A stretch of 64,000 bases of DNA from Mycobacterium celatum (GTDB lineage Bacteria; Actinomycetota; Actinomycetes; Mycobacteriales; Mycobacteriaceae). A program made the position numbers and the translations under genes. The DNA is taken from the NCBI RefSeq assembly GCF_002101595.1, contig NZ_LQOM01000022.1:114845-178844 (forward strand), read 5' to 3'. Below are positions 8,882 through 17,402 of this stretch, in pieces. Numbering within the stretch: position 1 is the stretch's first letter; each line of letters begins with the position of its first letter. The notes beneath the pieces were generated by a model. The model saw nothing but the letters and a program-made list of their open reading frames with translations, had not been told where the DNA came from and searched no databases.

Positions 8882-10126
8882 TTACCGCTTGTTTCGCTTG
8901 CCGGTCGGCCGTACCGGCCGCGCGCCCGGCGCCGGCTTGCTCGGCGCCGGCTTCTTCGGAGCGGCCGAGGTGGTCTGCCGCTTCGGTTCGTCGTCGCGCG
9001 ATTCCTCGGGCACGGAAACGGGCTCTGAAGGCTTTTCGGGAGCACCGTCGCGGCGCCGCAGCACCCGGCGGGTGTGCGCACGCACCAGCTCGGTGCGCTC
9101 GCGCAGGCTGACCAGCAACGGGGTGGCGAAGAAGATCGACGAATAGGTGCCCACGATGATGCCGACCAGCTGCACCAGCGCCAGGTCCTTGAGCGTGCCG
9201 ACGCCCAGCAGCCACACCGCCACCACCAGCAGCGCGATCACCGGCAGCACCGAGATCAGGCTGGTGTTGATCGAGCGCATGAACGTCTGGTTGACCGCCA
9301 GGTTGGCCTGCTCCGCGAAGGTGCGCCGCGTCGTGTGCTGGAAGCCGTGGGTGTTCTCCTCGACCTTGTCGAACACGATCACGGTGTCGTAGATGGAGAA
9401 GCCGAGGATGGTCAGCAGCCCGATGACGGTGGCCGGCGTGACCTCGAAGCCCACCAGTGAGTACACCCCGGCGGTGACGGTCACGTCGAAGAACATCGCG
9501 GCCAGCGCGGAGATCGCCATGTAGCGCTCGTAGCGCACGGTGATGTAGAGGGCGACCAGCACCAGGAACACCACCAGCGCGATCACCGCCTTCTTGGTGA
9601 TCTGACCGCCCCAGGTCGACGACACCGCCGAGTCGCTGATGGCCTGCTTGCTGGGTTTGCCGTCGGCGCCTTTCGGCTTGAAATGGTCGAAGAGCGCTTT
9701 TTTCAGCTTGTTGGTCTGGTCGTTGGACAGCGTCTCGGAGCGGATCTGCACGGTCGCCGACGCCCCGTTTCCGACGATCACCACCGACTCCGGGTCCTTG
9801 CCGATCGTCTGGCGGAACACGTCTTCCACCTGGCTGACCTGTACTGTGCCAGTCGCAGCCGCGACGGGCATTGACACCTTGGTGCCGCCCTGGAAATCGA
9901 TGCCGAACGTGAAGCCGCGCAACACAATGCTGGCGATCGCGATCGCCACGATCGTCCCGCTGATCGCGTACCACATCCGCCGCCGCCCGACCACCTCGAA
10001 CGCCCCGGTGCCGGTGTAGAGCCGCGACAGGAAGCTGTGGTGCGGCAGCTGGGCGCCGTTGGCGTCGTCGGCGATCCTGCCGTCGGACTCGGTGAGCTCT
10101 ACGGCTTCTGTTGCTTTGGAGGCCAT
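8882..10126 (-). CDS. secF: Protein-export membrane protein SecF
   Basis: Inner-membrane RND-type partner of SecD that helps pull preproteins across the membrane using the proton-motive force. 414 aa. Family features: the G-I-D-F-x-G-G-T periplasmic start motif (GIDFQGGTKV), six predicted membrane helices, and the conserved segment VIGLLTILGFSIYDTVIVFDK. The C-terminal 75 residues are a Pro/Ala/Lys-rich cytoplasmic tail. The start is ATG 10124-10126 (MASKATEAV), 4 nt after the secD stop; an upstream in-frame extension has no support. Confidence 0.96.
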   Translation of the reverse strand: MASKATEAVELTESDGRIADDANGAQLPHHSFLSRLYTGTGAFEVVGRRRMWYAISGTIVAIAIASIVLRGFTFGIDFQGGTKVSMPVAAATGTVQVSQVEDVFRQTIGKDPESVVIVGNGASATVQIRSETLSNDQTNKLKKALFDHFKPKGADGKPSKQAISDSAVSSTWGGQITKKAVIALVVFLVLVALYITVRYERYMAISALAAMFFDVTVTAGVYSLVGFEVTPATVIGLLTILGFSIYDTVIVFDKVEENTHGFQHTTRRTFAEQANLAVNQTFMRSINTSLISVLPVIALLVVAVWLLGVGTLKDLALVQLVGIIVGTYSSIFFATPLLVSLRERTELVRAHTRRVLRRRDGAPEKPSEPVSVPEESRDDEPKRQTTSAAPKKPAPSKPAPGARPVRPTGKRNKR

Positions 10127-10130
10127 TTCG

Positions 10131-11858
10131 CTATCCCCGCCCTCCCGTGTGCGCGGCGGCGCGGCGCTCACGCGCAACCTGCTGCACCGCCCCCAGGCCG
10201 TTGTAGGCCGGCTTGCCCAGCGTCGGCGACTTGGACGCCAGGTACACCAGCGGCCAGGTCACCAGGAACACCACGACGAGGTCGAGGATTGTGGTGAGGC
10301 CCAGGGTGAACGCGAAGCCCTTCACTTGTCCGATCGCCAGGAAGTACAACACAGCGGCGGCCAGGAACGTCACCGCGTTACCCGACACGATGGTCTTGCG
10401 GGCCCGCGCCCAACCGCGCGGCACCGCCGAGCGGAACGAACGGCCTTCGCGGATCTCGTCTTTGATGCGTTCGAAGAACACCACGAACGAGTCGGCGGTG
10501 GTGCCGATACCGATGATCAGACCCGCGATACCGGCCAGGTCCAGCGTGTAGTTGATATAGCGGCCCAGCAGCACCAGGATCGCGAAAACCATTGCGCCGG
10601 AAGCCACTAGCGACAGCGCGGTGAGCAATCCCAGTACCCGGTAGTAGAGCAGCGAGTACGCCAGCACCAGCGCCAGGCCGATCGCACCGGCGATCAGGCC
10701 CGCCCGTAGCGACGTCAAACCTAATGTGGCCGAGACGGTTTCGGCCTCCGACGATTCGAACGACAGCGGCAGCGAGCCGTATTTGAGGACGTTGGCCAGC
10801 TGGCGCGCGCTGTCGGCGGTGAACGGCGGATCACCTCCGGTGATCTGGGTCCGGCCGCCGGGGATCGCTTCACGGATCTGCGGCGCGCTCACCACCTGCG
10901 AGTCCAGGGTGAACGCGGTCTGGGTGCCGACGTGCGCGGCGGTGTAGTCGGCCCAGGTGTTGGCCGCCGCGCTCTTGAACTGCAGGTCGACGACGTAGCC
11001 GCCGCTGCGCTGGTCCAAGCCCGAGCTGGCGTTCTGGATCTGGTCGCCGCTGATGATCGACGGCGCCAGCAGATAGGCCATCTTGTGGTCCTTGCCGCAG
11101 GTGATCAACGGCAGTTTGGGGTCGTCGTTGCCGGCCAGGATGTCGTCTTTACCGCACTGGGTGGCCTCGTATTGCAGGCCGTAGAACTGGATCGCCTTGT
11201 TGTCGCTCTGGCGCCACTGCTTCTCTTTCGCGATGCGCTCCGCCAGATCCTTGCGGGGGTCAGGCGGCCCGGGCCGCACGGGCGGGGGCGCCGGCCCCGG
11301 CGCCGGGGCCGGAGACGGGGCGGGCGTCGGCTCCTGCGGGTAAGGCCGCGGCTGCGCCGGCGGCGCCTGCCCCGGGGCCGGAGCGCCCGGCGCCTCCCCG
11401 GGCGCCGGGCCCGGCTCCCCCGCCGGGGGCGCCGGCTTGCCGGACGGCGCCGGTTCCTGCGGCGGCGGGGCGGTCTCCACCGGCAGCGCGTTGATCACCG
11501 GACGGATGTACAGTCGCGCGGTCTGGCCCAGGTTGCGGGCCTCGTTGCCGTCGTTGCCGGGCACCGTGATGACCAGGTTGTCGCCGTCGACAACTACTTC
11601 GGAACCAGAGACACCCAGGCCGTTGACCCGGGCGCTGATGATTTGCTGCGCCTGCGCCAACGCGTCGCGGGACGGCCTCGAGCCGTCCGGGGTGCGGGCG
11701 GTCAACGTGACCCGGGTGCCGCCCTGCAGGTCGATACCCAGCTTGGGCTCCGCGCGCTTGTCCCCGGTCAGGAAGACCAGCAGGTACACGCCGATGAGCA
11801 GGGCCAGGAACACCGTCAGATAGCGGGCAGGGTGCACCGGCGCCGAAGGCGATGCCAC
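10131..11858 (-). CDS. secD: Protein-export membrane protein SecD
   Basis: Larger subunit of the SecDF translocation motor. 575 aa: one membrane helix near residues 13-32, the [10 protein letters not shown] motif at 41-50, a periplasmic P1 domain, and five C-terminal membrane helices including [21 protein letters not shown] Pro/Ala-rich low-complexity insert spans about residues 130-203 within the periplasmic head, as in other mycobacterial SecD but made almost only of P, A, G and E. GTG 11856-11858 is taken as start, with GGAG about 12 nt upstream. It lies between yajC and secF on one transcript. Confidence 0.96.
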   Translation of the reverse strand: MASPSAPVHPARYLTVFLALLIGVYLLVFLTGDKRAEPKLGIDLQGGTRVTLTARTPDGSRPSRDALAQAQQIISARVNGLGVSGSEVVVDGDNLVITVPGNDGNEARNLGQTARLYIRPVINALPVETAPPPQEPAPSGKPAPPAGEPGPAPGEAPGAPAPGQAPPAQPRPYPQEPTPAPSPAPAPGPAPPPVRPGPPDPRKDLAERIAKEKQWRQSDNKAIQFYGLQYEATQCGKDDILAGNDDPKLPLITCGKDHKMAYLLAPSIISGDQIQNASSGLDQRSGGYVVDLQFKSAAANTWADYTAAHVGTQTAFTLDSQVVSAPQIREAIPGGRTQITGGDPPFTADSARQLANVLKYGSLPLSFESSEAETVSATLGLTSLRAGLIAGAIGLALVLAYSLLYYRVLGLLTALSLVASGAMVFAILVLLGRYINYTLDLAGIAGLIIGIGTTADSFVVFFERIKDEIREGRSFRSAVPRGWARARKTIVSGNAVTFLAAAVLYFLAIGQVKGFAFTLGLTTILDLVVVFLVTWPLVYLASKSPTLGKPAYNGLGAVQQVARERRAAAHTGGRG

Positions 11859-11923
11859 GTTGTTCTAGTCTCCTCGTTGATTGACGACCGCATCCGCAAA
11901 GGTTACGTGCCGGTCGACCGAAC

Positions 11924-12253
11924 TCAGTCTTTGGGCGCTCGCTCCGGGTCGGCCGTGAGCTCGACCGCGTCGGTGTGGTCAAGCTCGGGCGCCTCCGCCT
12001 CGATGCGGTCGCGGATGGCCAGTTTCATCCAGGTGGTGATTACGCCCGGGGCGATCTCGAGGTCCACGGTGTCGTCGGTGATGTCGGTGACGGTCCCCTG
12101 TAATCCGGAGGTGGTATGCACCCGGTCCCCGACCTGTAGCGACTCGTGCAGGTCGATGGTGGCCTGCATCGCGCGCCGCTGGCGCCGCGAGGCGAAGAAC
12201 ATGAACACGCCCAGGATGACGAGCAGCGGCAAGAAGACGAGCAGTTGTTCCAT
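11924..12253 (-). CDS. yajC: Sec accessory protein YajC
   Basis: Small membrane subunit associated with SecDF. 109 aa: one N-terminal transmembrane helix (LLVFLPLLVILGVFMFFAS, residues 4-22), then the family motif SRRQRRAMQATIDLHESLQVGDRVHTTSGL split over a basic and a beta-rich stretch, and an acidic C-terminal tail. ATG 12251-12253 follows a receptor kinase gene by 15 nt on the same strand and precedes secD by 65 nt. Confidence 0.95.
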   Translation of the reverse strand: MEQLLVFLPLLVILGVFMFFASRRQRRAMQATIDLHESLQVGDRVHTTSGLQGTVTDITDDTVDLEIAPGVITTWMKLAIRDRIEAEAPELDHTDAVELTADPERAPKD

Positions 12254-12268
12254 GCCCGCCAGTGTGCC

Positions 12269-13681
12269 CTACCCGCCCGCATATTCGACCATCGGTTCGG
12301 TGTCCGCGACCTGTCCGTTCACCATGATCGTCAACCCATGGCGGCGCATTTCGTACCGCGTGCCGTCCTCGGGGTTCATCGCGTCGAAGCCGTCGCCGGC
12401 CGGAGTCGCCCCGGGCAACTCGATCGCGGCGCCGTCCGAGAGCCGCACCCCGCGGTAGTAGTAGGTGCCGGTGCCCGCCGATTTGCAGACGACCAGCGCG
12501 GACTTCGTGGTCCGTTCGGCCAGGGCCGCCACGTCGGCGCCGCGGCACCGCGCCTCGGGGTAACGGAGAAAGCCGTGCGCGTCGGCGTCCGGCAGCGAGA
12601 CCCCCGAGGCGGTCGGGGCCGGCGTGGACGCCGACACCGGCAACGAGGTTGTCGTGGGCTTGGGTGTGGCGCGGGCCGGCTGGGTGCGCGCCGACGGCGG
12701 CGCGGCCGGCGACGACCGGTGATCGGGCCGGACGAGGACGACGACGGTCGCGACAGCGGCGACCACGGCGGCGGCAGCCGCGATGGCCGCGACAAGCATC
12801 CCGCGCGGTCGCTTGGCCGCCTGGCGCACGTGCGGTGTCAGCTGCGGCGCGGCGGCGTCGAGCGCCGCCCTGGCCAGCTCGCCGGCCGTCGCGAATCGCT
12901 CGTCGGCGCGTTTGGCCATGCCCTTGGCGACCACCGCATCGAACGCGGGACTGAGGCCGGCGCGGGCCTGGGAGGGTCGCGGCGGCGCGGAGAACAGGTG
13001 CGCGGCGATCAACTGGCTGACGTCGGCGCCGTGAAACGGCGCCGTCCCGGTAAGGCATTGGTAGAGCAGGCAGGCCAGCGAATAGATGTCTGAAGCCGGG
13101 CCGAACGGCTCGCTGGTGAACCGCTCCGGCGCCATGTACGACTTGGAGCCAACCAGGTGGCCAGCGGTCGTCAGCCCCGGATCCACGCCCGAATAGGCGA
13201 TGCCGAAGTCCACCAGGTAGACGAAGCCGTCCGGTGTGATCAGCACGTTCTCCGGCTTGACGTCGCGGTGGACCAGCCGGTCGCGGTGGGCGGCGTCCAG
13301 CGCACTCGCCAGCTGGCTGATCACTGAGCCCGCGGCCTCCGGGCTCAGCGGGCCGTCCTCGGTCAGCACGGTTTTCAGGTTGCGGCCGTCGACCAGTCGC
13401 ATGTCGATGTAGAGCACGCCGTCGATTTCGCCCCAGTCGTGCACCGGAATGACGTGCGGCTCGGCCAGCCGCGCCGCTACCCGGGACTCGCGCTGGAATC
13501 GCCGCCGGTAGTCCTCGTCGGCGGCCAGGTCGTCGAGTAGCAACTTCAGCGCGACGGTGCGTCCCTTGACCGTGTCGTACGCTCGGTACACCTCGCCCAT
13601 GCCGCCGACGCCGAGCAGCGCCTGCAACTCGTACGGCCCGAACATGCTGCCGACACGTGAACCCTGCCGCGGTGAGGGCAT
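12269..13681 (-). CDS. Receptor-type serine/threonine protein kinase
   Basis: 470 aa. Cytoplasmic Hanks-type kinase domain at about residues 15-275: Gly-loop GVGGMGEV (24-31), ATP-anchoring Lys46 in VALKLL, catalytic HRDVKPEN (138-145), DFG at 158-160, and YMAPERF closing the activation segment. One transmembrane helix at about 295-317 is followed by a Pro/Thr-rich linker and an extracellular domain of about 110 residues with two cysteines (379, 399) that could pair. All catalytic residues are present, so it should be active. The sensor domain is not one I can name. M. tuberculosis has no kinase at this place. It lies 15 nt upstream of yajC and reads in the same direction, suggesting co-transcription with yajC-secD-secF. 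An AGAGG site precedes the ATG. Confidence 0.9.
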   Translation of the reverse strand: MPSPRQGSRVGSMFGPYELQALLGVGGMGEVYRAYDTVKGRTVALKLLLDDLAADEDYRRRFQRESRVAARLAEPHVIPVHDWGEIDGVLYIDMRLVDGRNLKTVLTEDGPLSPEAAGSVISQLASALDAAHRDRLVHRDVKPENVLITPDGFVYLVDFGIAYSGVDPGLTTAGHLVGSKSYMAPERFTSEPFGPASDIYSLACLLYQCLTGTAPFHGADVSQLIAAHLFSAPPRPSQARAGLSPAFDAVVAKGMAKRADERFATAGELARAALDAAAPQLTPHVRQAAKRPRGMLVAAIAAAAAVVAAVATVVVLVRPDHRSSPAAPPSARTQPARATPKPTTTSLPVSASTPAPTASGVSLPDADAHGFLRYPEARCRGADVAALAERTTKSALVVCKSAGTGTYYYRGVRLSDGAAIELPGATPAGDGFDAMNPEDGTRYEMRRHGLTIMVNGQVADTEPMVEYAGG

Positions 13682-13743
13682 GACGGCATCCTCTCAAACA
13701 TCGGGCCCTTGACGTGGCAAAGCGAGAGTGAGACAACGGGCTT

Positions 13744-14892
13744 GTGACCGGCTCTGTGACTGGCGTCGTCGACTCCGACCAACACCTCTACGAGACGCGA
13801 TCCATGTGGGCTGACCACATCGACCCGGGCGCCCGCGACGACGCTCTGAGCCTGCTCGACGACGAGCTCGGCTACACCTGGCTGAGTTGGCGCGGTGCTC
13901 GCCTTGCCCTGGCCGACGTCCACGTCCCCGGCGACACCTCCTCTTGCGGCGAACACCGCAACCGGCAGCGGGCCGGCCAGCCGCCTTCCTACCGCTACGA
14001 CGAAGCGCTGCCGGCCTCCTACTGGGATCCGGCGGCTCGGGTCGACTGGCTCGACGATGCCTGCGTGGGCCGGGGGGTGCTGTTTCCCAATTACGGGCTG
14101 CTGTGGGAGCGCCGGCTCTCGTCGTCGCTGCCCGCGCTGACCGCGAACATGACGGCGTGGAACCGGTGGTGCGCGGCGGTGCAGGCCGAAGGCCGCGGGC
14201 GGCTGCACCCGGTCGCGCATCTGACGCTGCGCGACCCGCAGTGGCTGGAGGCCGAGCTGAAAACCATTGCGGCAGCAGGCATCCGGCTGGCGATGATCGG
14301 CGCCGGACCGGTCGACGGCCGCGCGCTGTCGCATCCCGACCACGAGCGGATCTGGTCGGCGTTTGTGGATCACGCCGTCACACCGGTGTTCCACGTCGCC
14401 GACCAGGCGCGGGTCTTCGACGACTGCTGGTATCCCGACGACGGCGACGACCTGGTGCCGGCCACCGAGGCGGTGTTCCTGTGGGTGCCGCCGGCGCTGG
14501 CGCTGACGGATCTGATCCTGCACGGGGTGCTGGACCGCCATCCCGCGCTGCGTTTCGGCGTGGTGGAGCTCAGCTCGGCGTGGGTGCCGCAGTTCCTGCT
14601 GATGCTCGACGGCGCGGCGGACTTCACCGCGCGGCTCAACGGCAAGCCCGTGGCGCCGCTGTCCCGTCGGCCCAGCGAGTATTTCCTCGACCAGGTGCGG
14701 GTGTCGTCGTTCTCCTACGAGGATCCCAAAGCGCTGACCAAGAACAGCGGCGACGTTTTCATGTTCTGCAGCGACTACCCGCACTCCGAGGGCACCGCAA
14801 CGCCGCTGGACGACTATCGGCGGATGGGTTGTCAGGAACACCAGATGCCGGGTCTCTTCCACACCAACGTCGACTGGCTGCTACACCGGTAG
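13744..14892 (+). CDS. Amidohydrolase-2 family metal-dependent hydrolase
   Basis: 382 aa of the amidohydrolase_2 (aminocarboxymuconate-semialdehyde decarboxylase-like) TIM-barrel family; the substrate is unknown. The start of the barrel carries VDSDQHLYE with Asp/His in the usual metal-binding place, and the end carries FCSDYPHSEG, the Asp-containing final strand motif. Many mycobacterial paralogues exist. GTG 13744 is the longest start, with GTG 13756 as alternative. It is divergent from the kinase gene (62 bp apart) and 3 nt upstream of the nitroreductase gene, forming a two-gene unit. Confidence 0.8.
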   Translation: MTGSVTGVVDSDQHLYETRSMWADHIDPGARDDALSLLDDELGYTWLSWRGARLALADVHVPGDTSSCGEHRNRQRAGQPPSYRYDEALPASYWDPAARVDWLDDACVGRGVLFPNYGLLWERRLSSSLPALTANMTAWNRWCAAVQAEGRGRLHPVAHLTLRDPQWLEAELKTIAAAGIRLAMIGAGPVDGRALSHPDHERIWSAFVDHAVTPVFHVADQARVFDDCWYPDDGDDLVPATEAVFLWVPPALALTDLILHGVLDRHPALRFGVVELSSAWVPQFLLMLDGAADFTARLNGKPVAPLSRRPSEYFLDQVRVSSFSYEDPKALTKNSGDVFMFCSDYPHSEGTATPLDDYRRMGCQEHQMPGLFHTNVDWLLHR

Positions 14893-14895
14893 CTC

Positions 14896-15567
14896 ATGGA
14901 GCTCATCGAAGCGTTGCGCACCACCGGCGCCGTGCGCGACTTCACCGATCAGCCCGTCGACGACGCCACGGTGGCCCGGATACTCGACACCGCCCGGTTC
15001 GCGCCCAGCGGCGCCAACGCGCAGGCTTGGCGGGTCGTGGTACTCAAGGACCCCGAGCGGCGACGACGGCTCCGCGAGTCGTATCTGCGGGGTTCTCGCG
15101 ACTATATGGCGCTGAGCGCCGCCGGGCTGCGACCGTGGGCGCCGACCAACGACCGCGACGCCGAGGCCCGCGCTCTGGCGGCCGAAACTCCTGCAGCGCC
15201 AGGCGGATTCGCTGAACGCTTCGATCAGGCGCCGGTGCTGCTGGCGTTGTTCGCGGACCTGTCGATGCTGGCCGCGGTGGACCGCGACGCCGGCCGGTAC
15301 ACGTTTGCCGGCGGCGCGTCGATCTATCCGTTTGCCTGGAGCATCCTGCTGGCCGCCCGCGAGGAGGGCCTCGGCGGCGTCATCACCACGATCGCGATCC
15401 GCGAAGAGCCGCAAGTGAAGTCGCTGCTCGGTGCACCCGACCACTTTGCTCTGGCCGCGGTGATCGCTTTGGGCCATCCGGTTCGGGCGGCGCGACGGCT
15501 GCGCCGCTCGCCGGTCGACGCATTCGCAACCGTCGACTCGATCGACGGCCCGGCGTTCGAAGCGTGA
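14896..15567 (+). CDS. Nitroreductase-family flavoprotein
   Basis: 223 aa, FMN-dependent NAD(P)H oxidoreductase of the nitroreductase superfamily; physiological substrate unknown. The N-terminal AVRDFTDQPVDDATVARILD and RFAPSGANAQAWRVVVL are classic FMN-binding segments, and the C-terminal half has GLGGVITTIAIREEPQVK and LIALGHP-like AVIALGHPV. Starts with ATG 3 nt after the amidohydrolase stop, so the pair is co-transcribed. The two may act on related aromatic or nitro compounds, which is only inference from adjacency. Confidence 0.85.
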   Translation: MELIEALRTTGAVRDFTDQPVDDATVARILDTARFAPSGANAQAWRVVVLKDPERRRRLRESYLRGSRDYMALSAAGLRPWAPTNDRDAEARALAAETPAAPGGFAERFDQAPVLLALFADLSMLAAVDRDAGRYTFAGGASIYPFAWSILLAAREEGLGGVITTIAIREEPQVKSLLGAPDHFALAAVIALGHPVRAARRLRRSPVDAFATVDSIDGPAFEA

Positions 15568-15644
15568 CATTGCCGTCAAATTCGTCCGCGCTTGCCGGTA
15601 CGCTCGTCAATCAAGATCGAACACGCTCTCCTGAAAGGTCCGCG

Positions 15645-15890
15645 ATGAGAAACCTCATTGGACGGTTGGCGGCCGTGGTGGTGTTGCCGGCAGCAGCGAC
15701 GGCGCTCGTGGCGGTCGCGACGCCGGCTGTCAGCTCGGCGGAGCCCCTGAACTGCCCAGAAGGCCAGTGGTGGGACCCGACCGCCAACGTGTGCCGGCCA
15801 CTGGGCGAAGGGCCACAGCCCCTGAACTGCCCGGAAGGCCAGTATTGGAAGCCGGGCGACAACGTGTGCAGGCCGCTCGGCCAACTCTGA
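15645..15890 (+). CDS. Small secreted protein with two Cys-containing repeats
   Basis: 81 aa. Signal peptide MRNLIGRLAAVVVLPAAATA to an AVSSAEP cleavage area at about residue 33. The mature part of about 49 residues is two tandem copies of a 23-residue unit with consensus PLNCPEGQ-aromatic-W-x-P-x2-NVCRPLG. Each copy holds two cysteines and a Trp, so each may be a tiny disulfide-closed hairpin. The function is unknown. ATG 15645 is chosen over upstream in-frame codons because it starts the signal peptide and has GAAAGG about 6 nt upstream. It sits alone between the nitroreductase and gabT. Confidence 0.72.
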   Translation: MRNLIGRLAAVVVLPAAATALVAVATPAVSSAEPLNCPEGQWWDPTANVCRPLGEGPQPLNCPEGQYWKPGDNVCRPLGQL

Positions 15891-15937
15891 ACCGCGACAA
15901 CCTCTGGCGGGAGGCGCCGCGCGGATAGGCTGCGGAG

Positions 15938-17278
15938 GTGACCGCTGTAGAACAGAGTCGCCGCCTCGTCACCGAAATCCCCGGTCCAGCATCGCTGGAA
16001 CTGACCAAACGCCGGGCCGCGGCAGTGGCCCGGGGGGTGCGCAGCACGATGCCGGTGTACGCGGTGCGCGCCGGCGGCGGCATCGTCGAGGACGTCGACG
16101 GCAACCGGCTCATCGACTTGAGCTCGGGCATCGCGGTCACCACGATCGGCAACGCCTCTCCGCGGGTCGTCGACGCCGTGCGCACGCAGGTCGCCGACTT
16201 CACCCACACCTGCTTCATGGTGACGCCCTATGAGAACTACATCGCCGTCGCGGAGCAGCTCAACCGGCTCACCCCGGGCTCGGGTGAGAAGCGGTCCGTG
16301 CTGTTCAACTCCGGCGCCGAGGCGGTGGAGAACGCCATCAAGATCGCGCGGGTCTACACGCGCAAACCGGCGGTGGTGGCGTTCGACCACGCTTACCACG
16401 GCCGCACCAACCTGGCGATGGCCCTGACCGCCCAGTCGATGCCCTACAAGAGCGGTTTCGGCCCGTTCGCGCCGGAGATCTACCGCGCGCCGCTGTCCTA
16501 TCCGTACCGCGACGGGTTGATCGACAAGGAGCTGGCCACCGACGGTGAGCGGGCCGCGGCCCGGGCGATTCGGGTCATCGGCAGGCAGGTCGGCGCCGAC
16601 AACCTGGCCGCCCTGGTGATCGAGCCGATCCAGGGCGAGGGCGGCTTCATCGTCCCGGCCGACGGGTTCCTGCCCACCCTCTTGGAGTGGTGCCGCCAGA
16701 ACAACGTCGTGTTCGTCGCCGACGAGGTGCAGACCGGCTTCGCCCGCACCGGTGCGTTGTTCGCCTGCGAGCACGAGGGCATCGAACCGGACCTGATCTG
16801 CACCGCCAAGGGCATCGCCGGCGGGCTGCCGCTGTCGGCGGTCACCGGCCGCGCCGAGATCATGAACGCTTCTCACCCCGGCGGGCTGGGCGGCACGTTC
16901 GGCGGCAACCCGGTCGCCTGCGCGGCGGCGCTGGCCGCCATCACGACGATCGAGAGCGACGGGATGGTCGAGCGGGCGCGCCAGATCGGGCAGCTGATGA
17001 CGGATCGGCTGTCCCGGCTGCAGGCCGACGACGACCGGATCGGCGACGTCCGCGGCCGCGGCGCGATGATCGCCGCCGAACTGGTGAAATCCGGCACCGC
17101 CGACCCCGACCCGCAGCTGACCGGCAAGCTGGCCACCGCCGCGCACGCCGCCGGCGTGATCGTCTTGACCGCAGGCACTTTCGGCAACGTGCTGCGGTTC
17201 CTGCCGCCGCTGACCATCAGCGACGAGCTGCTCTCCGAAGCTCTCGAGGTGCTGGCGGGACTACTGGCCGAGCTCTGA
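15938..17278 (+). CDS. gabT: 4-aminobutyrate aminotransferase
   Basis: PLP-dependent class III aminotransferase converting GABA and 2-oxoglutarate to succinate semialdehyde and glutamate. 446 aa, the usual length. Motifs: FNSGAEAVENAIKIAR phosphate-cup region, VVAFDHAYHGRTNLAMALT, VIEPIQGEGGFIVP, VFVADEVQTGFARTG with the PLP-contacting Asp, and the PLP lysine at about residue 291 in ICTAKGIAGGLP. GTG 15938 start. The gene lies upstream of car as in M. tuberculosis (Rv2589-Rv2590); no transport or dehydrogenase partner is adjacent. Confidence 0.94.
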   Translation: MTAVEQSRRLVTEIPGPASLELTKRRAAAVARGVRSTMPVYAVRAGGGIVEDVDGNRLIDLSSGIAVTTIGNASPRVVDAVRTQVADFTHTCFMVTPYENYIAVAEQLNRLTPGSGEKRSVLFNSGAEAVENAIKIARVYTRKPAVVAFDHAYHGRTNLAMALTAQSMPYKSGFGPFAPEIYRAPLSYPYRDGLIDKELATDGERAAARAIRVIGRQVGADNLAALVIEPIQGEGGFIVPADGFLPTLLEWCRQNNVVFVADEVQTGFARTGALFACEHEGIEPDLICTAKGIAGGLPLSAVTGRAEIMNASHPGGLGGTFGGNPVACAAALAAITTIESDGMVERARQIGQLMTDRLSRLQADDDRIGDVRGRGAMIAAELVKSGTADPDPQLTGKLATAAHAAGVIVLTAGTFGNVLRFLPPLTISDELLSEALEVLAGLLAEL

Positions 17279-17319
17279 GCGGTGGCGGATGTCACTGTCG
17301 TCCCGGTTCCGGAATAATA

Positions 17320-17332
17320 TTAGCTTTGCTAA
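17320..17332. promoter_or_regulatory. Short inverted repeat upstream of car
   Basis: TTAGC-TTT-GCTAA at 17320-17332, in an AT-rich patch of an otherwise G+C-rich 124-bp gap between gabT and car. It could be an operator or part of a promoter. Only the repeat is seen; the role is a guess. Confidence 0.25.
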
Positions 17333-17402
17333 CGTAGTTTCTCGTTGGGTGCAGCGTCGCACCGGTCAAACTTTTTCCAAGTGATTGTTCAGGGGTTGCG
17401 TT

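Noticed and set aside
11260..11480. Tandem repeat or assembly artefact in secD
   Set aside because: The Pro/Ala-coding stretch is low-complexity but not periodic, stays in frame, and mycobacterial SecD proteins are known to carry such a region.
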